Source of the DNA: Erythrobacter donghaensis
Lineage (GTDB): Bacteria > Pseudomonadota > Alphaproteobacteria > Sphingomonadales > Sphingomonadaceae
Reading direction: 5' to 3'
NCBI RefSeq assembly: GCF_001557325.1
Contig: NZ_LSJS01000047.1
Coordinates: 1 to 63,722 of the forward strand
DNA length: 63,722 bases
The notes under the pieces are model-generated. The model was not told where the DNA came from. It was given only the letters and a program-made list of their open reading frames with translations, and searched no databases. Position numbers and translations under genes: made by a program. Below are positions 18,709 through 29,070 of this stretch, piece after piece; within the stretch, counting starts at the first letter, position 1; each line of letters starts with the position of its first letter.

Positions 18709-19701
18709 TCACTTTGCTAGCGCAATCCAGCGCTCGAGCAAGGCCAGCGCTGCGCCCGAATCGAGCGCTTCGGCAGCCATGCTTGCCCGCTCACGCCAAT
18801 CCGCGCCGCGTCCGGCGACGGTCAGCGCGCCTGCCGCGTTGAACAGCACCGCGTCGCGATAGGGCCCGGGGGTGCCCATCAGCAGCGCCTTCAGTGCGGC
18901 GGCGTTGTGCTTGGCGTCATCGCCGCGAATTGCCTCGATCGGGGCATGGGGGAGGCCCGCCGCGCCCGCGTCGATCCGCTCCATGGTGAAGGCGTGTCCG
19001 GTCACCACCGCGACCTCGTTGCCGCCGGCAAGACTCAGCTCGTCGAGGCCCTCGTCGCCCGAGACGATCAGCGACTTGCCTGTGCCGAGCCGCGCCATCG
19101 CGCCGGCATAGATCGGCACATAGGCGGGACGGGCGATGCCGATCAGCTGGCTCTCGACCCGGGCGGGGTTGGATAGCGGGCCCATCAGATTGAAGATCGT
19201 GCGCTGGCCGATCCGCGCCCGGATGGGCTGGATCCGCGCCATCGCGGGGTGGTGGTTCTTCGCGAAGAGGAAGCAGATGCCGATCTCGGCGAGGGTCTTT
19301 TCGGCGGTGCGCCCGGCCGCGTCCATATCGAGTCCGAGAGCTTCGAGCGTGTCCGCCGCGCCTGCCTTCGAGGAGGCCGCGCGGTTGCCGTGCTTGGCGA
19401 CCGGCACCCCGCAGGCCGCGACGACGAGGCTGACGGCGGTCGAGACATTGAGGGTGTGATGCCCGTCGCCCCCTGTGCCGCAGACGTCGATCGCGCCTTC
19501 GGGTGCCGGGATCGGGATCAGCCGCGCGCGCAGGGCACGGGCTGCACCGGCGATCTCGTCCGCCGTCTCGCCTCGCGCCGAGAGGGCGACGAGAAAGGTG
19601 GCGATCTCGTCTTCCGAAGGTGCGCCGTCGAGCAGCGTGCCGAAGGCGGCTTCGGCTTCGGCTTCGCTGAGGGGCGCGGTGATGTCGGGGAGGGTGTTCA
19701 C
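18709..19701 (-). CDS. trpD: Anthranilate phosphoribosyltransferase
   Basis: Transfers phosphoribose from PRPP to anthranilate. The PRPP-binding [31 protein letters not shown] and the GPLSNPA segment identify it; 330 residues is normal. I start it at GTG 19701 ([15 protein letters not shown]) because that codon overlaps the trpG stop as GTGA, matching the coupling in the rest of the operon. The longer frame to 19740 would run into trpG and adds non-family residues. Not fused to the glutamine amidotransferase, unlike in enterics. Confidence 0.96.
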   Translation of the reverse strand: MNTLPDITAPLSEAEAEAAFGTLLDGAPSEDEIATFLVALSARGETADEIAGAARALRARLIPIPAPEGAIDVCGTGGDGHHTLNVSTAVSLVVAACGVPVAKHGNRAASSKAGAADTLEALGLDMDAAGRTAEKTLAEIGICFLFAKNHHPAMARIQPIRARIGQRTIFNLMGPLSNPARVESQLIGIARPAYVPIYAGAMARLGTGKSLIVSGDEGLDELSLAGGNEVAVVTGHAFTMERIDAGAAGLPHAPIEAIRGDDAKHNAAALKALLMGTPGPYRDAVLFNAAGALTVAGRGADWRERASMAAEALDSGAALALLERWIALAK

Positions 19702-20309
19702 GCCGTCAGCCTTGCGGGCAGCACCGGCTCCAGCCCGCACAACCGCACGAAGTTGGCGAGCAGCGCGTGGCCGTGCTCGGTGGCGATGCTCTCGGGATGG
19801 AATTGCACCGAATGGATCGGGAGGCTGGCGTGGCGGAAACCCATCACGCTAGGATGGTCGGTGCCGGGGGTCTCGGCATGGGCGTTGGCGATCAGTTCCG
19901 CGGGCACGTTCACCACCTCGAGGCTGTGATAGCGCGTGGCGATGAAAGGCGAGGGGAGCCCTTCGAACACCCCCGTCCCGTCATGGCTGACCGGCGAGGT
20001 CTTGCCGTGCATCAGTCCGCCGCGCTGGACGGTGCCGCCGAAATGCTGCCCGATCGCCTGGTGGCCGAGGCACACGCCCATCAAGGGCTTGCCCGCGTCC
20101 GCACAGGCCGCGACCAGATCGAGGCTGATGCCGGCCTCGTTGGGCGTGCAGGGCCCGGGCGAGATGAGGAAGCCCGCCGCATTGCTGCGGATCGCTTCCG
20201 CAGCGGTCAGCGCGTCGTTGCGCTCGACGCGGACTTCGGCCCCCAGCTCCATCAGGTAGTGGACGAGGTTGAAGGTGAAGCTGTCGTAATTGTCGATGAC
20301 GAGAATCAT
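19698..20309 (-). CDS. trpG: Anthranilate synthase component II, glutamine amidotransferase
   Basis: Supplies ammonia from glutamine to TrpE. The class I triad is visible: Cys in GVCLGHQAIGQ, His and Glu in VQFHPESI, with the oxyanion segment SPGPCTPNEAG. Length is 203 residues. The start ATG (MILVIDNYDSFTFN) overlaps the stop of the upstream lipoprotein as ATGA, and the 3' end overlaps trpD. In many bacteria the same subunit also serves aminodeoxychorismate synthase (PabA); nothing here excludes a dual role. Confidence 0.96.
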   Translation of the reverse strand: MILVIDNYDSFTFNLVHYLMELGAEVRVERNDALTAAEAIRSNAAGFLISPGPCTPNEAGISLDLVAACADAGKPLMGVCLGHQAIGQHFGGTVQRGGLMHGKTSPVSHDGTGVFEGLPSPFIATRYHSLEVVNVPAELIANAHAETPGTDHPSVMGFRHASLPIHSVQFHPESIATEHGHALLANFVRLCGLEPVLPARLTA

Positions 20310-21172
20310 TGCTCGGGCGCCTCTGATGATGCCGCAGCCGGTTTCGCCTCGCGCTTGCTGACCACGATGATCGGCCCGATGCGGCCCTTGTCCATCCGGC
20401 CGCGCGCCGGGTTCCAGAGGCTCGAAACCTGCCCGTCGAGATAGAGGGCGTTCTGCACCTTCAGCACGTCGCGATAGTAGCGCGCGAGCTGGCCGAAGCT
20501 GATGGGCGCGTCGGAGATGACGAAATGGGCCTTGCCGCTCGCATCGACGCCGACAGCATTGCGGATCGCCCTGGAGGGGCCGTCGTCCTGGATCTCCGGG
20601 TGGAGCTTGCCATCGACCAGCAGCAGCGGGCCCGACTGGGTTCCGAATTGCGGGCGGTCGCCCACGGTGTTGAAGAAGGTGTTGCTCCCCAGCACCAGCC
20701 ACTTGGCGTCGCTGCCGAAGAACACCCCGTTGGGCTTCATGTAGAAATTGCCCTCTCCGTCGGCGCGGTTCAGCTCCTTCAGCCGCTCGCCGTTCTGGAC
20801 GTAGTAGCCGATTGCCTTGAGGTCATCGCCGTACATCCCGCCGTTGACGGCGAAGGCGATGGTGGCCGGATCGACGCTGGCGGCGAACTTGGCGAGGCTG
20901 GCAAAGGGCTGTTTGTCCGCGCCGAGATTGGCCATGGCGATGCGGTGCTGCGCAGGGTCGGCGATGCAGTGGGTGAGGGGGACGCCCTCGAATTGCACGC
21001 TCTCGCAGGCCGAGGGGCCGAGATCGGGCGCGGCGGTCTCGGTCGGCCCGGCGAGCGGTTCCTCGGCGTCCGACCCGTCGAACTTGACCTTGACCAGCGC
21101 CTCGCCCGCAGGCGCTTCCGAACAGGCGGCGAGCGCTAGCGTCAGGCCCAAGGCCAGAGCGACCCGCCTCAT
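20306..21172 (-). CDS. Phosphodiester glycosidase (DUF2233)-family lipoprotein
   Basis: 288 residues. The N-terminus MRRVALALGLTLALAACSEA is a lipoprotein signal with lipobox LAAC, so the mature protein should be anchored by lipid facing the periplasm. The body carries the NAGPA/DUF2233 features FAVNGGMYG, NFYMKPNGVFF, TQSGPLLLVDGKLHP, RNAVGVDASG and NALYLDGQVSSLW, a family that cleaves sugar phosphodiesters in the few studied members. Substrate unknown. It is coupled by ATGA overlaps to trpE before it and trpG after it, so it is a true operon member although no tryptophan role is evident. C-terminus is Ala/Glu-rich. Confidence 0.85.
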   Translation of the reverse strand: MRRVALALGLTLALAACSEAPAGEALVKVKFDGSDAEEPLAGPTETAAPDLGPSACESVQFEGVPLTHCIADPAQHRIAMANLGADKQPFASLAKFAASVDPATIAFAVNGGMYGDDLKAIGYYVQNGERLKELNRADGEGNFYMKPNGVFFGSDAKWLVLGSNTFFNTVGDRPQFGTQSGPLLLVDGKLHPEIQDDGPSRAIRNAVGVDASGKAHFVISDAPISFGQLARYYRDVLKVQNALYLDGQVSSLWNPARGRMDKGRIGPIIVVSKREAKPAAASSEAPEQ

Positions 21173-22698
21173 TGCCCGTACCCCGGCTCGCCCGCGACCC
21201 GCACCGCCTCGCGCGCGGCGGCGATCAGGGCGCCGGCCTTCGCGCGGCATTCGGCGAGCTCGTAATCGGGATCCGAATCGGCGACGATGCCCGCGCCCGC
21301 CTGCACGTGCATCACCCCATCCTTGACCACTGCGGTCCTGAGGACGATGCAGCTGTCGAGCGAGCCGTCGGGCGCGAAATAGCCCACCCCCCCGGCATAG
21401 GCGCCGCGCGTTTCGGGCTCGAGCTCGGCGATGATCTGGCAGGCGCGGACCTTGGGCGCGCCCGAGACCGTGCCCGCCGGAAAGCCCGCGAAAAGAGCGT
21501 CCAGGGCATCCCTGTCCCCCGCCAGCTCGCCCACCACATTGCTGACGATGTGCATCACGTGGCTGTAGCGTTCGATGGTGAAGCTGCCCGTGACCTCGAC
21601 CGTGCCTGCCGCCGCCACCCGGCCGACATCGTTGCGGCCGAGATCGAGCAGCATCAGGTGCTCGGCACGCTCCTTGGGATCGGCGAGCAGGCTCGCCTCG
21701 TTGGCGATGTCCTCCTCGCGCGTCGCGCCGCGGGGGCGGGTTCCGGCGATCGGACGGATCGTGACTTCGCCCTCACGCACCCGCACCAGGATCTCGGGGC
21801 TCGAGCCGACCAGCGCGAAGCCGGGCAGGTCGAGGAAATAGAGAAAGGGCGAGGGGTTCACCCGCCGCAAGGCGCGATACAGCGCCAGCGGGGGAAGGGT
21901 GAAGGGGCAGGTGAAGCGCTGGGCGAGCACGACCTGGAAAATGTCGCCCGCGAGGATATAGTCCTTCGCCGCCAGCGCCATCGCCTTGTAGTCCTCGGGC
22001 GCGATCACCGGCGCGAGGTCGGGGGGGGTGTCCGGCACGGCCTCGGCGCCGCTTGCGGGCATCGGTGCGCCCAGCTGGCTCAAGGTAGCATCGATCCGCT
22101 CGCCCGCACGCTCCACTGCGGCGGCAGGGTCGACCGCCTCCCAGATCGGGGCGATGGCGAAGAGCGCATTGGTGAGCCCGTCGAACACCAGGATCACCGT
22201 CGGCCGCACGAACAGCATGTCGGGCAGCGCCAGTAAGCTTTCGGCAGCGCGCGGCAGGGTCTCGACGAGGCCGATGGTCTCGTAGCCGAGATAGCCCACG
22301 AGGCAGGCGAGGGCAGGGGGCAGGCCCTCGGGCATGGGGTCGATCCGGCAGGCGTCCGCCAGCGCGCGCAATTCGGCGAGCGCGCCGCTTGCGAGCGGAG
22401 TGAAGGCCTCTGGGTCGAGCTTCCAGTCGCGGTTGACCTCGGCGGTATTGCCCTTTGCGCGGAACACCAGGTCGGGATCGAGCCCAAGCAGGCTGTAGCG
22501 CCCGCGCACCTCGCCGCCCTCGACGCTCTCGAGCAGAAAGTCGCCGCGCCCGGACACGATCAGCCGCCGCGCCGCGCCCACCGGGGTGTCGCTGTCGGCG
22601 ATGATCCGCCGCCACACGAGGCTCGGCCGCCCGGCGGCGAGGCTGGCGATGGCGGCGGCGGCGTTCTCGGGCAGGCTGGCCGGGCTTGCGAGGGTCAC
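21169..22698 (-). CDS. trpE: Anthranilate synthase component I
   Basis: Converts chorismate plus ammonia to anthranilate. The C-terminal chorismate-binding domain shows ILAGDIFQVVLAQRF, IAGTRPRGATREED, DLGRNDVGRV, SHVMHIVSNV and FPAGTVSGAPKVRA. The N-terminal region has LLESVEGGEVRGRYS, where family members bind tryptophan for feedback inhibition (the LLES element). Length 509 residues. The start is GTG 22698, 25 bases after ppiD; no strong ribosome site is seen. No Trp-rich leader peptide or attenuator can precede it, because ppiD abuts it. Confidence 0.96.
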   Translation of the reverse strand: MTLASPASLPENAAAAIASLAAGRPSLVWRRIIADSDTPVGAARRLIVSGRGDFLLESVEGGEVRGRYSLLGLDPDLVFRAKGNTAEVNRDWKLDPEAFTPLASGALAELRALADACRIDPMPEGLPPALACLVGYLGYETIGLVETLPRAAESLLALPDMLFVRPTVILVFDGLTNALFAIAPIWEAVDPAAAVERAGERIDATLSQLGAPMPASGAEAVPDTPPDLAPVIAPEDYKAMALAAKDYILAGDIFQVVLAQRFTCPFTLPPLALYRALRRVNPSPFLYFLDLPGFALVGSSPEILVRVREGEVTIRPIAGTRPRGATREEDIANEASLLADPKERAEHLMLLDLGRNDVGRVAAAGTVEVTGSFTIERYSHVMHIVSNVVGELAGDRDALDALFAGFPAGTVSGAPKVRACQIIAELEPETRGAYAGGVGYFAPDGSLDSCIVLRTAVVKDGVMHVQAGAGIVADSDPDYELAECRAKAGALIAAAREAVRVAGEPGYGQ

Positions 22699-22723
22699 GA
22701 AAGGCTCACGGGGTCTGCCGACC

Positions 22724-24661
22724 TTACTGCGCCGCGTCGCCGACGAGCTGCTTGCGCACCGTTGCGATCCCCGCCTCGTTGCGGGTCACGCCCAGCTCCT
22801 CGCGCATCGCCGCGAGCGCCTGGCTGCGGTATTCTCCCGCGAGGCTGGCGCCGAGCTGCTGGCGGGTCTGCACGATCAGTTCGGGCTCCTTGTCGAGCGG
22901 CAGGGTGCTGATGTCCTCCAGATCGACGATGTACCAGCCGAGATTGCGCGGGGCCTCGAGCGACTTGGTGGTGCCCTCGGCCATGCTGAACATCAGCACC
23001 AACGGCGGGGCGATGCGTCCGCGCTGCTGGGCGAGCAGCTGGCGGCGTTCGATGTCGATCACCTCGCGGTCGAAGCCGGGCCTGTTCTCCGCCGCCATCG
23101 CCACCTCGAGGCTGGTGCCGCCGCGCACCTTGGCGACGATCCGGTCGGCGGCCTGCCTGGCGAGGATCGCGCCCTGCGCGCGTTTCCAGCCGGCGATCGC
23201 CTCCTCGCGCACCTGCGCCAGCGCCGGGGCGGCGGCCTCCTCGACCTTGGCGACCTCGAAGATCACGAACTGCCCGCCCTCGACCGGCGCGAGCTGGGGC
23301 TCGCTTTCCTCCATCTGGAAGGCGGTCTGGAGCACCTGCGCGAGCTGCGGCACGATCTGGAGCTCGGGCTGGCCGAAAGCCTGACCGTTGGCGAGCAGCG
23401 CCGGGGTGGTCTCGACCGTCAGCCCGTTGGCCTTGGCGACATCGGCGAGCGCGGTGCCCCCGTCGATCTCGGCCTCGATCTCGGCGACGCGGTCGGCGAC
23501 CGCGGCGGCGCGCTTCTCGGCGGTGAGCGCCTCGGTGATCTCGGGAGTCGCCTGGGCGAGGCTGCGCGCCGGCGTGGCGTCGATCGAATCGAGCCGCGCG
23601 ACATACCAGCCGAGCGTGCCCTGCGCCGGTTCGATCACCGCGCCCTTGGCCGCCTTGAAGGCGTTCTGCGCGAAGGCGAAGCTGGTCGAGCCGGCCATCG
23701 CCTCGCGGTCCTCGGGCTCGAGCCGGGAGGCGGTGAACCCTGCCTCGCGCGCGACGGTCTCGATCGGGGCGCCGGCGGCGATCCGCGCGGCGAGCGACTT
23801 GGCCGCGTCCTGCGTGGGGACGACGAAGGTGGTGATCCCGCGCTTTTCGCTGGCAGCATATCGCGCCGCGTCGCGCTTGTAACGCGCGGCGATCTCGGCC
23901 GCGGTCGGCACGGCATCGACCTTGAGGCTCTCGCCGCCGAACACCGCAAAGCGCAGCGTGCGGCGCTCGGGGCGGATGAACTGGGTGCGGTTGTCCTTGT
24001 ACCAGGCGGCCAGCTGCGCCTCGGACGGGTTGCCGGCAGGCGCGTAGGCGCTGCTCGGGATCAGCGCGATCGCGCCTTTGCGCTTCTCCAGCACCAGCGC
24101 CGCGTATTGGCGCGCGATCTTCTCGGGCAGCTGCGGGGCGACGATCGCCGAACGCAGCAATTGCTGCTCGATCAGCCCGTCCTCGAGATCGCGGCGGAAG
24201 GTCTGGCCGGATACGCCCGCGTTCTGGAGCGCGGCTTCATAGGTCTTCTGGTCGAATTCGCCGGTTGCGCCCTGGAAGGCGGGGATCTTGAGGATCTCGC
24301 TGTTCACCAGATTGTCGCCCGCACGCAGGCCGTGAGTGCGGCCGTATTCGCCCACGGTGTAGCGGTCGATCAGCTGCCTGATGACCGCTTCGAGCCCGCC
24401 TTGCGCCACGAATTCGGGCATGGTCAGCGTCGGGTTCTGCTGACGCGCGCCCCTCAGCTCGGTATTCGCCGCGACCGGCAGATCGTCCAGCGGGATGTCC
24501 CGGCTGCCGACCACCGCCAGCTTGTCACCGCCCGAGATGCCGGTGAAATTGGTCGACGACAGATCCGATGCGGCAAACGCGACCGCGATCAGCGCGAGGA
24601 AGGCGAGAACCAGGGGCAGGCCGATCTTCGAGGCGAAAAAGCGGCGGAAAAACGAAATCAT
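22724..24661 (-). CDS. ppiD: SurA/PpiD-type periplasmic peptidyl-prolyl isomerase
   Basis: A 645-residue inner-membrane-anchored folding factor. The N-terminus has basic residues followed by a single membrane helix (LPLVLAFLALIAVAFAASDL), then the SurA-N-like chaperone region (ELRGARQQNPTLTMPEFVAQ, VIRQLIDRYTVGEYG, FRRDLEDGLIEQQLLRSAIV). Two parvulin-like regions follow, one near residues 250-370 (TLGWYVARLDSI) and one near 400-600 (GWYIVDLEDI). It heads the minus-strand run into trpE. The pairing with trp genes is known in Alphaproteobacteria; the functional reason is unclear. Confidence 0.9.
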   Translation of the reverse strand: MISFFRRFFASKIGLPLVLAFLALIAVAFAASDLSSTNFTGISGGDKLAVVGSRDIPLDDLPVAANTELRGARQQNPTLTMPEFVAQGGLEAVIRQLIDRYTVGEYGRTHGLRAGDNLVNSEILKIPAFQGATGEFDQKTYEAALQNAGVSGQTFRRDLEDGLIEQQLLRSAIVAPQLPEKIARQYAALVLEKRKGAIALIPSSAYAPAGNPSEAQLAAWYKDNRTQFIRPERRTLRFAVFGGESLKVDAVPTAAEIAARYKRDAARYAASEKRGITTFVVPTQDAAKSLAARIAAGAPIETVAREAGFTASRLEPEDREAMAGSTSFAFAQNAFKAAKGAVIEPAQGTLGWYVARLDSIDATPARSLAQATPEITEALTAEKRAAAVADRVAEIEAEIDGGTALADVAKANGLTVETTPALLANGQAFGQPELQIVPQLAQVLQTAFQMEESEPQLAPVEGGQFVIFEVAKVEEAAAPALAQVREEAIAGWKRAQGAILARQAADRIVAKVRGGTSLEVAMAAENRPGFDREVIDIERRQLLAQQRGRIAPPLVLMFSMAEGTTKSLEAPRNLGWYIVDLEDISTLPLDKEPELIVQTRQQLGASLAGEYRSQALAAMREELGVTRNEAGIATVRKQLVGDAAQ

Positions 24662-24789
24662 GTGCGTGTCGATCCCATTCGGGGGTGGCCCGCGCGGGCC
24701 GGCATATCTCGGTCATGCGTCGCCCTGCGTGCGGCGCAAGGCGCGCTTTAGAGGGCCTGCGACCGCGCGGCAACAGGTTCGAGACGCTT

Positions 24790-24818
24790 TTGACAGCCGC
24801 GACTTCCACGGCTAGCGG
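24790..24818 (+). promoter_or_regulatory. Candidate sigma-70 promoter for tpiA
   Basis: A perfect -35 TTGACA is followed after 17 bases by TAGCGG, a weak -10. It lies about 100 bases upstream of tpiA in the 256-base gap between ppiD and tpiA. The poor -10 keeps confidence low. Confidence 0.35.
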
Positions 24819-24917
24819 ACGCGGCCTCGGGGCACTACAGCAGATCCGGAATCACAACGACAATAACCGGAACACCGGGCCCAACCCTCTCAATTTGCAG
24901 GAAGTGCAGGACTTGTC

Positions 24918-25694
24918 ATGACCCGCCGACCCTATATCGTCGGAAACTGGAAGATGCATGGCACCCGCGCAATGCTCTCCGAAGCGCGCGCGATCGACCG
25001 TGCCGCACAGCGCCACATGAAGGTCGAGGTGGCGATCGCGCCGCCTTACACGCTGATCCACCCGATCCACCGCGAGGCCGAGCAGATCGCGGTCGGCGCG
25101 CAGGACTGCCACCACGAGGATGGCGGCGCGCACACCGGCGACATTTCGGCGGCGATGGTCGCCGATGCGGGCGCGAGTTTCGTCATTCTCGGCCATTCGG
25201 AACGCCGCACCGGCCATGGCGAGAGCGATGCGCTGGTGCGCGCCAAGGCGGGCGCGGCGTTCGCGGCCGGGCTCAAGGTGATCCTGTGCTGCGGCGAGAG
25301 CGGCGAGACCCGCGAGTCGGGCAAGGCAGTGGCCTTCATCAAGAAGCAGCTCAAGGCCTCGCTCCCGCCGGTCGAACAGCTCCCCGCCGAGCTGCTCGGC
25401 GAGCGGCTGACCGTCGCTTACGAGCCGCTCTGGGCAATCGGCACCGGCACGCCGGCGACTACCGACGACATCGCTGAAATGCACGGTGAGATCCGCGCGC
25501 TGCTTGTCGAGTTGCTGGGCGCCGAGCAGGGGGCCGAAGTGCGCATCATCTATGGCGGCTCGGTCAAGCCCGACAATGCTGCGGCGATCTTCGCCGTGCC
25601 CGATGTGGGCGGGGCGCTGGTGGGGGGCGCGAGCCTCACCGCCGACAGCTTCATGGGCATCGCGCTCGCCGCCAGCGAGCCGTTCGAGAACTAG
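24918..25694 (+). CDS. tpiA: Triose-phosphate isomerase
   Basis: Interconverts dihydroxyacetone phosphate and glyceraldehyde 3-phosphate. Active-site residues: Lys in VGNWKMHG, His in FVILGHSERR, Glu in AYEPLWAIGTG, with the phosphate-binding YGGSVKPDNAA and GGALVGGASL. Length 258 residues. CAGGAAGTGCAGGAC precedes the ATG. It is followed by secG and pyrG in the same direction; tpiA-secG-pyrG is a conserved alphaproteobacterial order. Confidence 0.97.
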   Translation: MTRRPYIVGNWKMHGTRAMLSEARAIDRAAQRHMKVEVAIAPPYTLIHPIHREAEQIAVGAQDCHHEDGGAHTGDISAAMVADAGASFVILGHSERRTGHGESDALVRAKAGAAFAAGLKVILCCGESGETRESGKAVAFIKKQLKASLPPVEQLPAELLGERLTVAYEPLWAIGTGTPATTDDIAEMHGEIRALLVELLGAEQGAEVRIIYGGSVKPDNAAAIFAVPDVGGALVGGASLTADSFMGIALAASEPFEN

Positions 25695-25794
25695 GCCGCC
25701 GGGCCGGGCTTGCCGCGCGCGCCCTGCACGCCTACATGGCGCGCAACACCCCATCACCGGGCGACCGGATCGCCCCCGCCAGAGAAGCGTCTTC

Positions 25795-26184
25795 ATGTCC
25801 CTGTTCATCTTCCTCACCGTGATCCAGGCCCTGGTCGCCGCCGCGCTGGTCGGCGTGGTGCTCATGCAGCGCTCCGAGGGGGGCGGGCTCGGCATCGGCT
25901 CGAGCCCGGGTGGCGCATTCGGTGCGCGCGGGGCGGCTGACTTCCTGACCCGTACCACCAAGTGGCTGGCGATCGCCTTTGTGGCACTCTCGATCCTGCT
26001 CGCAGCGCTCGCTGCGCGCGAGAACAGTGCGGGCACGGTCACCTCGACGCTCGATCGCACCGCGCCCGGCGCCGCCGCGCCTGCCAGGCCCGATCTGCTC
26101 GCCGACCCGGTGGAGCCCGCGCCCGCTGCCTCTGCCTCGCAGGCTCCCGCCGAGCCCGCGCCTGCCGCGCCCACCAAGCAGTAA
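25795..26184 (+). CDS. secG: Preprotein translocase subunit SecG
   Basis: A small membrane subunit of the SecYEG channel. MSLFIFLTVIQALVAAALVG is the first helix, the loop VVLMQRSEGGGLGIG is the family signature, and the second helix is WLAIAFVALSILLAALA. The 129-residue length includes a Pro/Ala-rich cytoplasm- or periplasm-facing tail (PARPDLLADPVEPAPAA), longer than in enterics but usual in this class. The upstream open frame is a continuation with no family match; ATG 25795 is the natural start. Confidence 0.93.
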   Translation: MSLFIFLTVIQALVAAALVGVVLMQRSEGGGLGIGSSPGGAFGARGAADFLTRTTKWLAIAFVALSILLAALAARENSAGTVTSTLDRTAPGAAAPARPDLLADPVEPAPAASASQAPAEPAPAAPTKQ

Positions 26185-26314
26185 TCCAGCCCCGCAAGGC
26201 CGAAGCGCCGCGCCCCTCCGGGCGCGCCCTTCGCCGTTGCCGCTCACCGGCACTGTGGATGGCGTCCGCGTGAAGGGCGCAATTCGCTTGCCCCGAATCC
26301 TCTCGTTTGCTTAA

Positions 26315-27964
<1,650 letters not shown>

Positions 27965-28142
27965 CGCGAGCGGGTGATTCGCGCTCGTCAGCCCGCGGGG
28001 ACTACGGCGGGCGGGGGTGCTTGACGATTCTTGCTCATCTGCGCGCGACCCTCGCCGCCTCTCGTCTGCGGAAGCCCGGCGCGCTTCCGCGTGCGAGTCA
28101 TGATCAACTCCCCTTTGCAATCCCTTGTTTCGCAAACCGGAC

Positions 28143-28172
28143 TTGACGTGTCGTTTTCATACAAGTTTTACA
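28143..28172 (+). promoter_or_regulatory. Candidate promoter of the structured RNA
   Basis: TTGACG, then 18 bases, then TTTACA (or 17 bases and TTTTAC). It lies in AT-richer DNA than its surroundings and points at the structured region with no protein gene before the next terminator. This is the best promoter-like sequence in the gap. Confidence 0.45.
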
Positions 28173-28177
28173 GATAG

Positions 28178-28418
28178 ACCTTGCCTAGCATTGCTAATCC
28201 GCATTAGACGCGGGACAGGTTTTCACGGTTTTCTAGGGACTCACCTGTTAAGCCGGATCGACTTCCGCGCCGCCAATTCGATTTTTCGATAGTGGCGCAA
28301 CAAAGCCGGTCCTGCGATACCAGCTTGGCTAATCTTGTCCGTCTTCTGCGACCCGGACGGATAGGATGAGCCGAGGCGACGCAAGTCGCGGGGGCGGATC
28401 GCAAGATCCGCCCCCTTT
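28178..28418 (+). ncRNA. Candidate structured small RNA, rod-like (6S-like?)
   Basis: The gap between pyrG and hsp20 (27965-28443) has no plausible protein gene. From about 28213 the plus strand can fold into a rod: GGACAGG (28213-28219) pairs with CTTGTCC (28334-28340). Inside, TTAAGCC-GG-ATCG (28248-28260) pairs with CGAT-A-CC and GGC-TAA (28315-28332), and CGCCA (28271-28275) pairs with TGGCG (28293-28297) around a TCGA-tttt-TCGA tip. An unpaired bubble of about 28 bases faces almost no bases opposite. Two GCAA-loop hairpins end the transcript. The rod plus bubble recalls 6S RNA, but no family signature was confirmed and other RNAs are possible. Confidence 0.45.
28390..28418 (+). terminator. 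Intrinsic terminator of the RNA candidate
   Basis: Stem GGGGGCGGATC, loop GCAA, stem GATCCGCCCCC, then TTTC and a further TTT. It is immediately preceded by a second GCAA hairpin (GCGAC/GTCGC, 28376-28389). The T side is on the plus strand although the next gene is on the minus strand, implying a plus-strand transcript ending here. Confidence 0.75.
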
Positions 28419-28443
28419 CAGTTTGCAGGAATGGCTTGACGGA

Positions 28444-28923
28444 TCAGGCCGCGCTGGCGGTATCCTGATCGTCGGCAGCGGGCACCGCGGTCAGCGTCGC
28501 CGTGCCTCCGATCGCGATCTTGCGCGGCTTCATCGCATCGGGAACCTCGCGCACGAGATCGATGATGAGCAGGCCATCGGCCAGATCCGCACGCTCGACC
28601 CGCACGAAATCGGCAAGCTCGAAGCGGCGCTCGAACCCGCGGTTGGCGATGCCGACATGGATCAGCTCGGCGCCGTCTTCGGCCTCCTCACGCTTTCTGC
28701 CCTGAACCACGAGCAGGTTCTGCTGCGCGGTGATGTCGATATCGCCCGGACGGAAGCCCGCCACGGCGAGCGTGATGCGGTAATTGTCCTCGCCCCGGCG
28801 CGAGATGTTGAAGGGGGGGTAGTTGTCGCCCGCATTGAGCCGCGCCTGATTCTCGAGCAGGTCGAACAACCGGTCGAAGCCGACAGTGGAGCGGCGGTAG
28901 GGGGTGAAATCGAAACGCGACAT
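28444..28923 (-). CDS. Small heat shock protein, Hsp20/IbpA family
   Basis: An ATP-independent holdase that keeps unfolded proteins soluble. The 159-residue protein opens MSRFDFTPYRRSTVGFDRLF, typical of the IbpA-like class, followed by the alpha-crystallin domain (YPPFNISRRGEDNYRITLAV, NLLVVQGRK, FERRFELADFV) and a C-terminal PRKIAIGG where an I-x-I/V motif is usual (KIAI). The start at 28923 is preferred over 28938; GAGGA stands about ten bases before it. Such genes are often under RpoH or an RNA thermometer, but I could not see a clear element. Confidence 0.92.
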   Translation of the reverse strand: MSRFDFTPYRRSTVGFDRLFDLLENQARLNAGDNYPPFNISRRGEDNYRITLAVAGFRPGDIDITAQQNLLVVQGRKREEAEDGAELIHVGIANRGFERRFELADFVRVERADLADGLLIIDLVREVPDAMKPRKIAIGGTATLTAVPAADDQDTASAA

Positions 28924-29070
28924 CGTGCAAATCCTCATCTTGAGCGATCTGGTTCGGACGCGGGCCTGCCGGATGCAGCGCCCGCCTTGTCTCCCGCACT
29001 TCCCGAGACTGGCGAAACGCGGTGACTGTGCTTATCTGGTTTTCACACTCAGGCTTTCAAGAGGGACAAA

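Noticed and set aside
22690..22760. Tryptophan attenuator before trpE
   Set aside because: Only 25 bases separate ppiD from trpE and no Trp-codon leader is present.
28178..28418. tmRNA, SRP RNA or RNase P RNA as the identity of the structured region
   Set aside because: I found no tag reading frame ending in ALAA, no T arm with CCA, no SRP GGAAGG/GCA loop and no RNase P core sequences on either strand.
28924..29070. ROSE-type RNA thermometer upstream of hsp20
   Set aside because: The leader does not show the U-rich/GAGG pairing around the ribosome site needed for a confident call.
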